From Parapusillimonas sp013416435 (lineage in GTDB: Bacteria; Pseudomonadota; Gammaproteobacteria; Burkholderiales; Burkholderiaceae_B), in assembly GCF_052180245.1 (NCBI RefSeq), contig NZ_CP197474.1, positions 2,418,001 through 2,482,000 on the forward strand: a stretch of 64,000 nucleotides of DNA, read 5' to 3'. Positions 23,722 through 31,679 of the stretch are shown here, piece by piece. A program made the translations under genes and the position numbers. The first letter of the stretch is position 1. Every line of letters begins with the position of its first letter. The notes beneath the pieces were generated by a model that was not told where the DNA came from, searched no databases, and saw nothing but the letters and a program-made list of their open reading frames with translations.

Positions 23722-25908
23722 TCAGCGCGGTCCGGAAGGGTTGCGGTCGGGAGAGTTCTGGTCCAGATCGAGATTGATCTGGGCGAGCTTCTCTCTGACC
23801 ATCGCCTCGGTGATGAGGCCGCTGCTGTCGTCGCGCCCCTCGTCACGCGCCGCGTTTGCACGGCGCAACAGCCATGCAATGATCAATACAACCAATGCCA
23901 GCAAGCCGGTGATGACACCCAGCATATGCTCTTGAAACCAGGACACAGTATTTTCCGTCTTTGTTGAAATCGAATCGGCCGTACCGGAGCCGCCGTCAGT
24001 GCCCGCGGCGGTGCCGCCCTTGCCCGCGCCCGCCGTGGATTCGCCACCCGGAGCACTCCGGCCGGCGCTTCCATTTGCCGCAGCGGATCCCGCGGAAGGG
24101 GATGCCCCGTTGGGTGCGCCTTCGCCGCTTGAGGCGGCTGCCTGACTGCCCGCCGCCTGACTGCCCGCTGCCTGACTGCCCGCTGCCTGACTGCCCGCTG
24201 CCTGACTGCCCGCTGCCTGACTGCCCGCCGCCGCGCCTGCCGAAGAAGCCGCAGTGCCAGCCGCCGCAGCAGCCGACGGCGCTGCGCCATTGGATGGCTT
24301 CGCCGCATCATCGGGCGATGGCGTGCCATTACCCGATGGCGCCACTGCCGACGTGGAACCTCCGACGGTGGAAGGTGCTGCCGCGGGCGAAGAAGCGCCA
24401 TTGGTGGAAGGTGCTGCCGCAGACGAAGAAGCGCCATTGGTGGAAGGTGTCGTCGCGGGCGAAGAAGCGCCGTTGGCGGAAGGCGCTGCCACGGACGAAG
24501 AAGCGCCATTGGAGGAAGGAGCTGCCGCGGACGAAGAAGCGCCGTTGGCGGCAGGAGCCGTCGCCGACGCCCGATTATCGCCGGCAGCTCCTGCCGAGGG
24601 CGTCATGCCCGGTGCACCGCCACCCGTGGCTGTGTCCGCCGAAGACGGCGCACCCTCGCCCGAGGGGCTGGTGGCTTGCGCAATGGACTCGCTGAGTCCC
24701 TTCGCCCCTTCCACAACCAGCTCGCCGAGAACGCTGCCTTGCGCGCGCAGGGCTTCGTTCAGGTTCTTTACATTGCTTTCCAGCTGGGACACGCGCTGCT
24801 CCGCATCCGCAACACCTTTGCGCAGGGCTGCCTCATCGTCGGCGCGGCCATCCGCGTTGCCGCCCGCCTGTGCGGACGGCTCGGCAACGGACTTGCCGGC
24901 GTCCGATTGCGTCGTTTGGGCGCCGGCCGCCGACGTTCCTGCGGAGTCGCCTGCCGCGCCCGAGCCTGCTTGCCCATTGGCCGCCCCGGCAGCAGACGCG
25001 GACGGCTGATCGGAAAGCCGCAGCAAGTCCTGCTTGCGGGTGTCTGCGGGCGCTTGAGCCGATTCGGACGGCATGGCCTGGACCACGTCGCCGGCCGCGG
25101 CTGCCGCGCCTTGCTGCCCCACCACCGGCACGACGCCGGCCGAAGCCCTGCGGTAGCGCGCGAAAGCCTGGGCATGCTGCATGAAGAGACGCCGGGCCTC
25201 GCGGTCGGAAATGGCGGTCAATGCCGCCTTGTCGGGCATCACCAGTGTAGAGCCGGCCCTGACGAGATTGACGTTGTCGTGGATGAACGCTTTTGGATTG
25301 GCCCGGAAGAGCGCCATCATCATCTGGTAGTCAGAAACACCCCTGACGGCATGCCGTCGGGCGATGGCAAACATGGTGTCGCCGGTTTTCACGCGTATGG
25401 ACGCGCCCGCCTTGTGATCGGATGCCGCCACACTGCCTTCGGGACCCGCAACCGACGCCAAGTCGATGCTGGCATCCGTGCGGGTCAACAGGCTGACTTG
25501 ATAACGCTGCCGCCCCGAAGCCGTATGGACGTCGAGCAGGACGTCGGCCACCGGCCTGTTGAAAGGCTGGCTGGAGCGCAGCTGGATGACCTTGCTGCCC
25601 GGCGCGTAGCCGTCGACCAGCTGCGTGGTGAGGGTGGCCAAGTCGACCGGCGGGATCAGCCCCGCCTCGGACCAGGCAGCCATGGGCGCGGGCGATACCG
25701 AGAAACTGCGCAAGTCGTCGGCGCTCAGCTGGCTGACCGGTAGGTCGATGCGCAGGGCCTGGCCGGGCGCCGACACGACGCGCGAATGGCCGAAGGTGGC
25801 GGCATGGACGGCCGGGCATATCAGCAATGATGCCGCCAGCGCCCCGACCAAAGGTTTAGTTTTGAATACTAAAGCAAAAGACGATGACACCCAGCGGGAC
25901 ATTTGCAT
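23722..25908 (-). CDS. fimV: FimV/HubP-like protein, short form with tandem repeats
   Basis: 728 residues. It has a signal peptide, a FimV N-terminal domain (GHSRVVSAPGQALRIDLPVSQLSADDL), and a LysM-like peptidoglycan-binding segment (SIRVKTGDTMFAIARRHAV, about 170-230). A coiled coil (VADAEQRVSQLESNVKNLNEAL) is followed by a very Ala/Ser/Gly-rich stretch with two tandem-repeat blocks, one transmembrane helix (GVITGLLALVVLIIAWLLRR), and a short cytoplasmic tail. The TPR domain of Pseudomonas FimV is lacking; only EKLAQINLDLDQ remains. FimV family members act as polar landmarks. It lies between asd and truA, as in relatives. Confidence 0.88.
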   Translation of the reverse strand: MQMSRWVSSSFALVFKTKPLVGALAASLLICPAVHAATFGHSRVVSAPGQALRIDLPVSQLSADDLRSFSVSPAPMAAWSEAGLIPPVDLATLTTQLVDGYAPGSKVIQLRSSQPFNRPVADVLLDVHTASGRQRYQVSLLTRTDASIDLASVAGPEGSVAASDHKAGASIRVKTGDTMFAIARRHAVRGVSDYQMMMALFRANPKAFIHDNVNLVRAGSTLVMPDKAALTAISDREARRLFMQHAQAFARYRRASAGVVPVVGQQGAAAAAGDVVQAMPSESAQAPADTRKQDLLRLSDQPSASAAGAANGQAGSGAAGDSAGTSAAGAQTTQSDAGKSVAEPSAQAGGNADGRADDEAALRKGVADAEQRVSQLESNVKNLNEALRAQGSVLGELVVEGAKGLSESIAQATSPSGEGAPSSADTATGGGAPGMTPSAGAAGDNRASATAPAANGASSSAAAPSSNGASSSVAAPSANGASSPATTPSTNGASSSAAAPSTNGASSPAAAPSTVGGSTSAVAPSGNGTPSPDDAAKPSNGAAPSAAAAAGTAASSAGAAAGSQAAGSQAAGSQAAGSQAAGSQAAGSQAAASSGEGAPNGASPSAGSAAANGSAGRSAPGGESTAGAGKGGTAAGTDGGSGTADSISTKTENTVSWFQEHMLGVITGLLALVVLIIAWLLRRANAARDEGRDDSSGLITEAMVREKLAQINLDLDQNSPDRNPSGPR
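24141..24230. repeat. 15-bp tandem repeat in fimV, six copies
   Basis: Six successive 15-base units (CCTGACTGCCCGCTG or CCG-ending variants) encode repeated Ala-Ala-Gly-Ser-Gln on the minus strand. Because 15 is a multiple of three, copy-number change would alter length without breaking the frame. Confidence 0.92.
24368..24547. repeat. 36-bp imperfect tandem repeat in fimV, five copies
   Basis: Five 36-base units beginning at 24368, 24404, 24440, 24476 and 24512 encode a 12-residue Ser/Ala/Pro-rich unit of the form NGASSxAAAPSx. A partial sixth follows. Units are in frame and diverged at several positions, so they are older than the 15-bp array. Confidence 0.88.
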
Positions 25909-25910
25909 TT

Positions 25911-27041
25911 TTACAGTTCACCCAAAGCAATACGCAGCATGCGGCGCAATGGCTCTGCCGCCCCCCACAACAGTTGATCTCCCACCGTGAAGGCGCTGAG
26001 GTACTCAGGCCCCATGGAGAGCTTGCGCATGCGCCCGACCGGGATGTCCAGCGTGCCGGTCACGGCAACGGGCGTGAGATCACGCATGGTCGCTTCGCGT
26101 TCGTTCGGGATGACTTTGGCCCAGTTCGAGCCTTCGCGCACGATGTCCGTGATTTCATCAAGCGGTACGTCGCGCTTCAGCTTGATGGTCAGGGCCTGGC
26201 TGTGGCAGCGCATGGCGCCGATCCGCACGCACAGGCCGTCGATTGGAGTGGCGGGTGTGCCGAAGGCTTCGCCGCGGCCGAGTATCTTGTTGGTTTCCGC
26301 GCCGGCTTTCCATTCTTCGCGCGACATGCCGTCGCCCAGATCCTTGTCGATCCAGGGAATCAGGTTGCCGCCCAGCGGCACGCCGAATTGCTGTTGCGGC
26401 AGGGCCGGATCCTTCTGCGCCGTCAGGATGCCGCGATCGATTTCGAGAATGGCGGATGCGGGATCGTCGAGCAAAGGCTTGACCGCCGCATTCAACAGGC
26501 CGAACTGCGTCAGCAGTTCGCGCATGTGCTGCGCGCCGCCGCCGGATGCCGCCTGGTACGTCATGCTGGTCATCCAGTCGATGAGATCCTGGTTGAACAG
26601 GCCGGCCAGGCCCATGAGCATGCAGCTTACGGTGCAGTTGCCGCCAATGTAGTTCTTGATGCCGCGATCCAGCGCCGCGTCGATGACCGGGCGATTGACC
26701 GGGTCCAGCACGATAATGGCGTCGTCGGACATGCGCAAAGTGCTGGCGGCATCGATCCAGACGCCGTTCCAGCCGGCAGCGCGCAGTTTGGAATGAACCG
26801 CAGTGGTGTAGTCGCCGCCCTGGGCGGTCAGAATGATGGGGAGTTTTTTCAGGGCCTCGATGTCGTATGCATCTTGAAGAGGCCCGGCGCCGTCCGCCCA
26901 TGCGGGGGCCGCGCCGCCCGCATTGCTGGTGGAAAAGAACACCGGCTGGAACAGGGAAAAATCATTCTCGTCGCGCATGCGCTGCATCAGGACGGATCCC
27001 ACCATGCCGCGCCAACCGACTAAACCTACTGCTTGGCTCAT
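25911..27041 (-). CDS. asd: Aspartate-semialdehyde dehydrogenase
   Basis: 376 residues of the Gram-negative Asd type. The N-terminal NADP site is VGLVGWRGMVGSVLMQRM; the nucleophile is Cys136 in GGNCTVSCMLMGL. It reduces aspartyl phosphate to aspartate semialdehyde for lysine, threonine and methionine synthesis. It lies 40 bases after leuB and two bases before fimV. Confidence 0.96.
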   Translation of the reverse strand: MSQAVGLVGWRGMVGSVLMQRMRDENDFSLFQPVFFSTSNAGGAAPAWADGAGPLQDAYDIEALKKLPIILTAQGGDYTTAVHSKLRAAGWNGVWIDAASTLRMSDDAIIVLDPVNRPVIDAALDRGIKNYIGGNCTVSCMLMGLAGLFNQDLIDWMTSMTYQAASGGGAQHMRELLTQFGLLNAAVKPLLDDPASAILEIDRGILTAQKDPALPQQQFGVPLGGNLIPWIDKDLGDGMSREEWKAGAETNKILGRGEAFGTPATPIDGLCVRIGAMRCHSQALTIKLKRDVPLDEITDIVREGSNWAKVIPNEREATMRDLTPVAVTGTLDIPVGRMRKLSMGPEYLSAFTVGDQLLWGAAEPLRRMLRIALGEL

Positions 27042-27081
27042 GTTAAGTCGCTTAAAAAAGTAAAAATTCAGATCTGAAACA

Positions 27082-28158
27082 TTATTTTAATGCTTTCAGC
27101 ACCGCATCACCCATCGCGCTGGTGGAAACCTGTTCCGTGCCGGCTTCGTGGATGTCGGCCGTGCGCAAGCCTTGTTCGAGCACCGCTTGCACGGCGCGTT
27201 CGATACGATCCGCTTGCGCTGCCTCGTTCAAAGAGTAGCGCAAGAGCATGGCCGCGGACAGTATGGTCGCCAGCGGGTTGGCCATGTTCTTCCCGGCGAT
27301 GTCGGGAGCGGACCCGTGACTGGGTTCGTAAAGCCCCTGGTTGGAGGCATTGAGCGACGCCGAAGGCAGCATGCCGATGGAACCCGTCAGCATGGCGGCC
27401 TCATCGGACAGGATATCGCCGAACAGGTTTCCTGTCACGATCACGTCAAATTCCTTGGGTGCCCGCACGAGCTGCATCGCAGCATTGTCGACATACATGT
27501 GGGTCAGCTCGACATCCGGATACTCGCGCGCGGTGTCGATCATGATGTCACGCCAGAACTGCGATGTCTCCAGGACGTTCGCCTTGTCCACGCTGCACAG
27601 GCGCTTGCTGCGTTTCTGCGCAGCCTGGAAAGCGACGTGGCCGATGCGGCGCACTTCGGTTTCCGCGTAATGCATGGTGTCGAAACCCTGCCGCTCGCCC
27701 TTGAAGCCGCCCTCGGTGACCTCGCGCACGCCGCGCGGCTGGCCGAAATAGATATCGCCCGTCAGCTCGCGAACGATAAGGATGTCCAGGCCGGACACCA
27801 CCTCAGGCTTGAGCGACGACGCGTTGGCCAGTTGAGGATACAGAATTGCCGGACGCAGGTTGGCGAACAGCCCCAGGGCTTTGCGCAGGCCCAGGATGGC
27901 CTGCTCGGGACGGAACTCGCGCGGAAGGTTGTCGTACTTCCAGTCACCCACGGCGCCGAACAGGATGGCGGATGAACTCTTCGCCAGATCGAGCGTGGCC
28001 GGCGGCAAGGGATGGCCGTGCGCATCGTATGCCGCGCCGCCCACTGGGGCGGTTTCCATTTCAAGATCCAGGCCCAGCGCGCCGAGCACGCGTGCCGCCT
28101 GCTCCGTGATTTCGGGACCAATGCCGTCACCCGGCAGAACAGCAATTTTATGAGTCAT
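27082..28158 (-). CDS. leuB: 3-isopropylmalate dehydrogenase
   Basis: 358 residues. The start MTHKIAVLPGDGIGPEI and the metal/substrate segment DILSDEAAMLTGSIGMLPSA are diagnostic of the isopropylmalate dehydrogenase family. It oxidises 3-isopropylmalate in leucine synthesis. It follows leuD after a 144-base gap containing a terminator-like hairpin, so partial uncoupling from leuCD is possible. Confidence 0.96.
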   Translation of the reverse strand: MTHKIAVLPGDGIGPEITEQAARVLGALGLDLEMETAPVGGAAYDAHGHPLPPATLDLAKSSSAILFGAVGDWKYDNLPREFRPEQAILGLRKALGLFANLRPAILYPQLANASSLKPEVVSGLDILIVRELTGDIYFGQPRGVREVTEGGFKGERQGFDTMHYAETEVRRIGHVAFQAAQKRSKRLCSVDKANVLETSQFWRDIMIDTAREYPDVELTHMYVDNAAMQLVRAPKEFDVIVTGNLFGDILSDEAAMLTGSIGMLPSASLNASNQGLYEPSHGSAPDIAGKNMANPLATILSAAMLLRYSLNEAAQADRIERAVQAVLEQGLRTADIHEAGTEQVSTSAMGDAVLKALK

Positions 28159-28192
28159 TTTTTTCCTACCATGTTGTCAATATACGACAAAA

Positions 28193-28214
28193 GGGGCTGC
28201 GTCTCCGCGGCCCC
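28193..28214 (-). terminator. Possible terminator or attenuator between leuD and leuB
   Basis: On the minus strand an imperfect GC-rich hairpin (GGGGCCGCG ... CGCAGCCCC, one mismatch, loop GAGA) is followed directly by TTTT. It lies about 35 bases before leuB in the only sizeable gap of the leu cluster. It may be a partial terminator adjusting leuB relative to leuCD. Confidence 0.5.
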
Positions 28215-28302
28215 CTGCTTTCAACGGTCGTCCCTGATCGATCAGAAGCGTGCCTCTATGGCAGCGCGCGACGGTTCGGGCAAGGACTTGTTCTGCGCTT
28301 CC

Positions 28303-28953
28303 CTAGACGAGAGGCCGCGATTCCAGCCAAGGGTGGCGGGCCAGGCGCTCCGCTTCGAAAGCACGGATCATGTCCGCCTTCTGCAAGGTCAGGCCGATGT
28401 CGTCCAGGCCATGAAGCAGACAGTGTTTGCGGAAGGGCTCGATGTCGAAAGAGAGCTCGCGGCCGTCTTCCGTGACCACCACCTGGCGTTCAAGGTCGAT
28501 GCGCAGCTTGTAGCCTACATGCGCCTTGACGTCGTCGAACAGCCGCGCCACCTGGAGTTCGGGCAGGATGATGGGCAACAAGCCATTCTTGAAGCTGTTG
28601 TTGAAGAAGATGTCGGCGTACGAGGGTGCGATGATCGCGCGAAAACCGTACTGCGACAGCGCCCAGGGGGCGTGTTCGCGGCTGGAACCGCAGCCGAAGT
28701 TCTTGCGCGCCAGCAGGATGGATGCGCCTTGATAGCGCGACTGGTTGAGCACGAAGTCCGGATTCAGCGGACGCTTGGAGTTATCCATGCCGGGTTCGCC
28801 GTGATCCAGGTAGCGGAGCTCGTCGAACAGGTTGGGACCGAACCCGGTGCGCTTGATGGACTTCAGGAACTGCTTTGGAATGATGAGGTCGGTATCGACG
28901 TTCTCGCGGTCCAGCGGCGCCACCAGGCCATGATGAGTGGTAAATGCTTGCAT
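28303..28953 (-). CDS. leuD: 3-isopropylmalate dehydratase small subunit
   Basis: 216 residues. The segment ILLARKNFGCGSSREHAPWAL is the LeuD swivelling-domain signature, and the start MQAFTTHHGLVAPLDRENVDTDLIIPKQFL is typical. It forms the isomerase with LeuC, whose gene ends nine bases upstream. Confidence 0.96.
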   Translation of the reverse strand: MQAFTTHHGLVAPLDRENVDTDLIIPKQFLKSIKRTGFGPNLFDELRYLDHGEPGMDNSKRPLNPDFVLNQSRYQGASILLARKNFGCGSSREHAPWALSQYGFRAIIAPSYADIFFNNSFKNGLLPIILPELQVARLFDDVKAHVGYKLRIDLERQVVVTEDGRELSFDIEPFRKHCLLHGLDDIGLTLQKADMIRAFEAERLARHPWLESRPLV

Positions 28954-28962
28954 GATGGTTTC

Positions 28963-30366
28963 CTATCGAAGAGTCCGTACATCGACGAAATGACCGGCGA
29001 TGGCGGCTGCGGCGGCCATCGCCGGGCTGACCAGATGGGTACGGCCGCCCTGCCCCTGCCGCCCTTCGAAATTGCGGTTCGAGGTGGAGGCGCAGCGCTC
29101 GCCGGGCTCCAGGCGGTCGGCGTTCATGGCCAGGCACATCGAGCAGCCCGGTTCGCGCCACTCGAAGCCCGCTGCCAGGAAGATCTTGTCCAGGCCTTCT
29201 TTTTCCGCCTGCATCTTGACCAGCCCGGACCCGGGCACCACCATGGCCTGCTTGACCGACGATGCGACCCGCTTGCCGCGCGCGACGGTGGCCGCGTCCC
29301 GAAGGTCTTCGATTCGGGCGTTGGTACAGGAACCGATGAAGATGCGATCCACCTTGATGTCGACCAGCGGCGTATTGGGCTTCAGGCCCATGTATTCCAG
29401 CGCGCGCTCCATGCCGCTGCGGCGGACATCGTCCTTTTCCTTGTCGGGATCCGGCACTCGGTCGTCGACTGCCAGGACCATTTCGGGCGATGTGCCCCAG
29501 GATACTTGCGGCTTGATCTGGCGGGCGTCGATTTCGACGACGCGGTCGAAGGACGCGCCTTCATCGGAGTGCAGCGTCTTCCAGTATTGGACGGCCTGGT
29601 CCCACAGCGCGCCGGTCGGTGCGTAAGGACGGCCGCGGAAGTAGTCGATGGTTTTCTGGTCTACCGCCACCATGCCCGACCGGGCGCCCGCTTCGATGGC
29701 CATGTTGCAGACCGTCATGCGGCCTTCGACGGACAGCCCGCGCATCGTGCTGCCGCCGAACTCGATGGCGTAGCCGGTACCGCCGGCCGTGCCGATCTTG
29801 CCGATGACGTACAGGACGAGGTCCTTGGCGGTACAGCCGAAGGGCAATTCGCCTTCGACCTTGATCAGCATGCTTTTGTTCTTCTTCATGAGCAACGTCT
29901 GTGTGGCCAGCACGTGCTCGACCTCGGACGTGCCGATGCCGAAGGCCAACGCGCCGACCGCGCCGTGCGTACTGGTGTGCGAGTCGCCGCAGACCACTGT
30001 CATGCCGGGCAGCGTGGCGCCCTGCTCGGGCCCGATGATGTGGACGATGCCCTGGCGCCTGTCGTTCATGCGGAATTCTGTGATCCCGAATTTTTCGCAG
30101 TTCTCGTCCAGCGTCTCGACCTGCAGCCGGGAGATCGGATCCTCGATGCCCTTGCTGCGATCGGTGGTCGGCACGTTATGGTCGGCCACGGCAAGATTGG
30201 CGGAGATCCGCCAGGGTTTGCGATCCGCCAGTTTCAAGCCTTCGAAGGCCTGCGGGCTGGTCACTTCATGTACCAGGTGGCGGTCGATGTACAGCAGACA
30301 GGTGCCGTCGGACTCTCGATGCACGACATGCGCATCCCAGAGTTTGTCATACAGTGTTTGTGCCAT
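28963..30366 (-). CDS. leuC: 3-isopropylmalate dehydratase large subunit
   Basis: 467 residues, aconitase superfamily. The iron-sulfur ligands are recognisable in FIGSCTNARIEDLRDAA and in PGCSMCLAMNADRL; VCGDSHTSTHGAVGALAFGIGTSEVEHV is conserved. It isomerises 2-isopropylmalate to 3-isopropylmalate with LeuD. First gene of the leu-asd-fimV-truA run. Confidence 0.97.
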   Translation of the reverse strand: MAQTLYDKLWDAHVVHRESDGTCLLYIDRHLVHEVTSPQAFEGLKLADRKPWRISANLAVADHNVPTTDRSKGIEDPISRLQVETLDENCEKFGITEFRMNDRRQGIVHIIGPEQGATLPGMTVVCGDSHTSTHGAVGALAFGIGTSEVEHVLATQTLLMKKNKSMLIKVEGELPFGCTAKDLVLYVIGKIGTAGGTGYAIEFGGSTMRGLSVEGRMTVCNMAIEAGARSGMVAVDQKTIDYFRGRPYAPTGALWDQAVQYWKTLHSDEGASFDRVVEIDARQIKPQVSWGTSPEMVLAVDDRVPDPDKEKDDVRRSGMERALEYMGLKPNTPLVDIKVDRIFIGSCTNARIEDLRDAATVARGKRVASSVKQAMVVPGSGLVKMQAEKEGLDKIFLAAGFEWREPGCSMCLAMNADRLEPGERCASTSNRNFEGRQGQGGRTHLVSPAMAAAAAIAGHFVDVRTLR

Positions 30367-30400
30367 GACCTTGCTCTATGATGTAGGGTTGGAGAAGTAA

Positions 30401-30428
30401 ATTATGCCACTCTCTTAACATAGTACAA
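30401..30428 (-). promoter_or_regulatory. Predicted promoter of leuC
   Basis: The minus strand has -35 TTGTAC (30423-30428), a 16-base spacer and -10 CATAAT (30401-30406), about 35 bases before the leuC ATG. The leader is too short to hold a leucine attenuator. The repeat array begins about 50 bases upstream. Confidence 0.5.
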
Positions 30429-30478
30429 GACAAGTTTTTATACTGGTATGGATAGTGCCAGCCTGGAGGCAGCCTAGA

Positions 30479-30623
30479 GGGGTCAGACCCCATGCGGGGT
30501 CTGACCCCCAAGCCTAAAAAGCCGCGCTCCGTGAATGGGGTCCGACCCCGTACGGGGTCGGACCCCAACCTAAAACAACCGTGTTCCGAGAACGGGGTCA
30601 GACCCCGCATGGGGTCTGACCCC
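30479..30623. repeat. Palindrome cluster 6, three-copy array upstream of LysR
   Basis: Three palindromes at 30479-30508 (spacer ATGC), 30537-30566 (GTAC, arms GGGGTCCGACCCC/GGGGTCGGACCCC) and 30594-30623 (GCAT). The intervening 27-28 base spacers are themselves similar (both contain CCTAAAA and TCCG-GAA), so the array arose by tandem duplication of a unit of about 57 bases. The middle copy has changed A:T to C:G in both arms. Confidence 0.95.
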
Positions 30624-30638
30624 AACCCGCCAAAAAAC

Positions 30639-31625
30639 ATGCTCAATACCGCCCTTAGATACTTCCTGGAAGTCGTGAACGCCGGCTCGTTGACCGAGGC
30701 GGCGCACAAGCTGCACGTCGCGCCTTCGGCGATAAGCCGCATGATACGCAAGCTGGAAGACGAGCATCGCACCCACCTTTTCGAGCGTCATGCGCGCGGC
30801 ATGCTGCTGACGGAAGCCGGTGAACTGCTTGCATCGTATGCGCGGCGTACACATCTGGAAGCCGAGCGCACACGGACGGAAATCAGCGAACTCGCCCACC
30901 TTGGCCAGAAGCTGATCAAGGTGTCGGCGAACCAGGCCTTCAGCACAGAGCTGCTGCCTTCGGTCATGGGCGAATTCGTCAAGGAAGAACCCCTGGTCCG
31001 CTTCCAGTTGAACGTGCTGCAATCGGCCGAGATCAATTCACGCGTCCGGAAAGGCGAGGACGATCTGGGCCTCAGCTACAACTTGTCGCCCCCGCAGGGC
31101 GTGCAAGTCCGGTATGCCCGCCGCATGCCCCTGTTTGCCATCATGACCGTGGACCACCCGCTGGCCGCACGCAAGACATTGCATATGCGCGATATCGGAA
31201 GCTTTCCTGTGGTGCTGATGGGGCCGGGCAGCACGCTGCGATTCATCGTCGACCTATGCTGCATGCATGAAAAAGTGACGCTGAACGTCGCATTGGTCAG
31301 CAACCACCAGGCGGCCATCCACAATTTTTGCCGCGAAACAGGCGCCGTCGGCTTTTCCGGCGACCGGACACTCATGGGCTCCGTCCGGCGACGCGAACTC
31401 GTGGCCGTTCCCATCATAGACGAGCTTTCCCAGCAACGCACGCTGCACATCCAGACCTTCGAAGGCCGCGTCCTGCCGTCCAGCGTGGACCGTTTCATGC
31501 AGGCCGTCATCCAGCGCATCGAAAGCCTTTATGGGAGCGACGGACAAGGGGTCAGACCCCGTGCGGGGTCCGACCCCCAATTCCGATCGTCGTTTGAGCG
31601 GGGGTCAGACCCCGATGGGGTCTGA
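30639..31625 (+). CDS. LysR-family regulator with repeat-derived C-terminus
   Basis: 328 residues from the ATG at 30639. The helix-turn-helix (LRYFLEVVNAGSLTEAAHKLHVAPSAISRMIRKLE shape) and effector domain are intact. The frame is open a further 49 codons upstream, but that part is translated repeat sequence and is rejected. At the 3' end the normal protein should stop near GSDG; instead it reads through a palindrome and half of the next, adding a tail of about 27 residues (GVRPRAGSDP ... GSDPDGV) before a TGA supplied by the repeat. No ribosome site is evident. Convergent with the M81 peptidase gene, whose operon it may control. Confidence 0.85.
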   Translation: MLNTALRYFLEVVNAGSLTEAAHKLHVAPSAISRMIRKLEDEHRTHLFERHARGMLLTEAGELLASYARRTHLEAERTRTEISELAHLGQKLIKVSANQAFSTELLPSVMGEFVKEEPLVRFQLNVLQSAEINSRVRKGEDDLGLSYNLSPPQGVQVRYARRMPLFAIMTVDHPLAARKTLHMRDIGSFPVVLMGPGSTLRFIVDLCCMHEKVTLNVALVSNHQAAIHNFCRETGAVGFSGDRTLMGSVRRRELVAVPIIDELSQQRTLHIQTFEGRVLPSSVDRFMQAVIQRIESLYGSDGQGVRPRAGSDPQFRSSFERGSDPDGV

Positions 31626-31673
31626 CCCCAGGTCGGTTTGCGCGGGGTCAGACCCCGCATGGGGTCTGACCCC
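31548..31673. repeat. Palindrome cluster 7, three-copy array overlapping the LysR 3' end
   Basis: Palindromes at 31548-31577 (GTGC, one arm mismatch), 31601-31629 (three-base spacer GAT) and 31644-31673 (GCAT). The first and most of the second are translated in LysR. The array ends six bases before the M81 peptidase stop codon, so it occupies the entire convergent intergenic space. Confidence 0.95.
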
Positions 31674-31679
31674 CTCATA

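Noticed and set aside
23961..24695. Arg/Pro-rich plus-strand frames across the fimV repeats
   Set aside because: They arise from the tandem repeats read on the opposite strand and lack any start context.
28012..30381. 789-codon open frame on the plus strand opposite leuC-leuD
   Set aside because: It is the antisense of well-supported leuCD. High GC makes long opposite-strand frames common here; the translation is rich in Arg, His and Gln with no family features.
30479..30623. Regularly spaced repeats resembling a small CRISPR array
   Set aside because: Only three units, each a full palindrome, with spacers that are similar to one another rather than unique, and no cas genes. The same unit is scattered through the window.
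30492..30638. 49-codon N-terminal extension of the LysR frame
   Set aside because: It is a translation of the palindromes (GLTPKPKK, GVRPRTGSDP). LysR proteins begin at about MLNTALRYFLE, so the ATG at 30639 is used.
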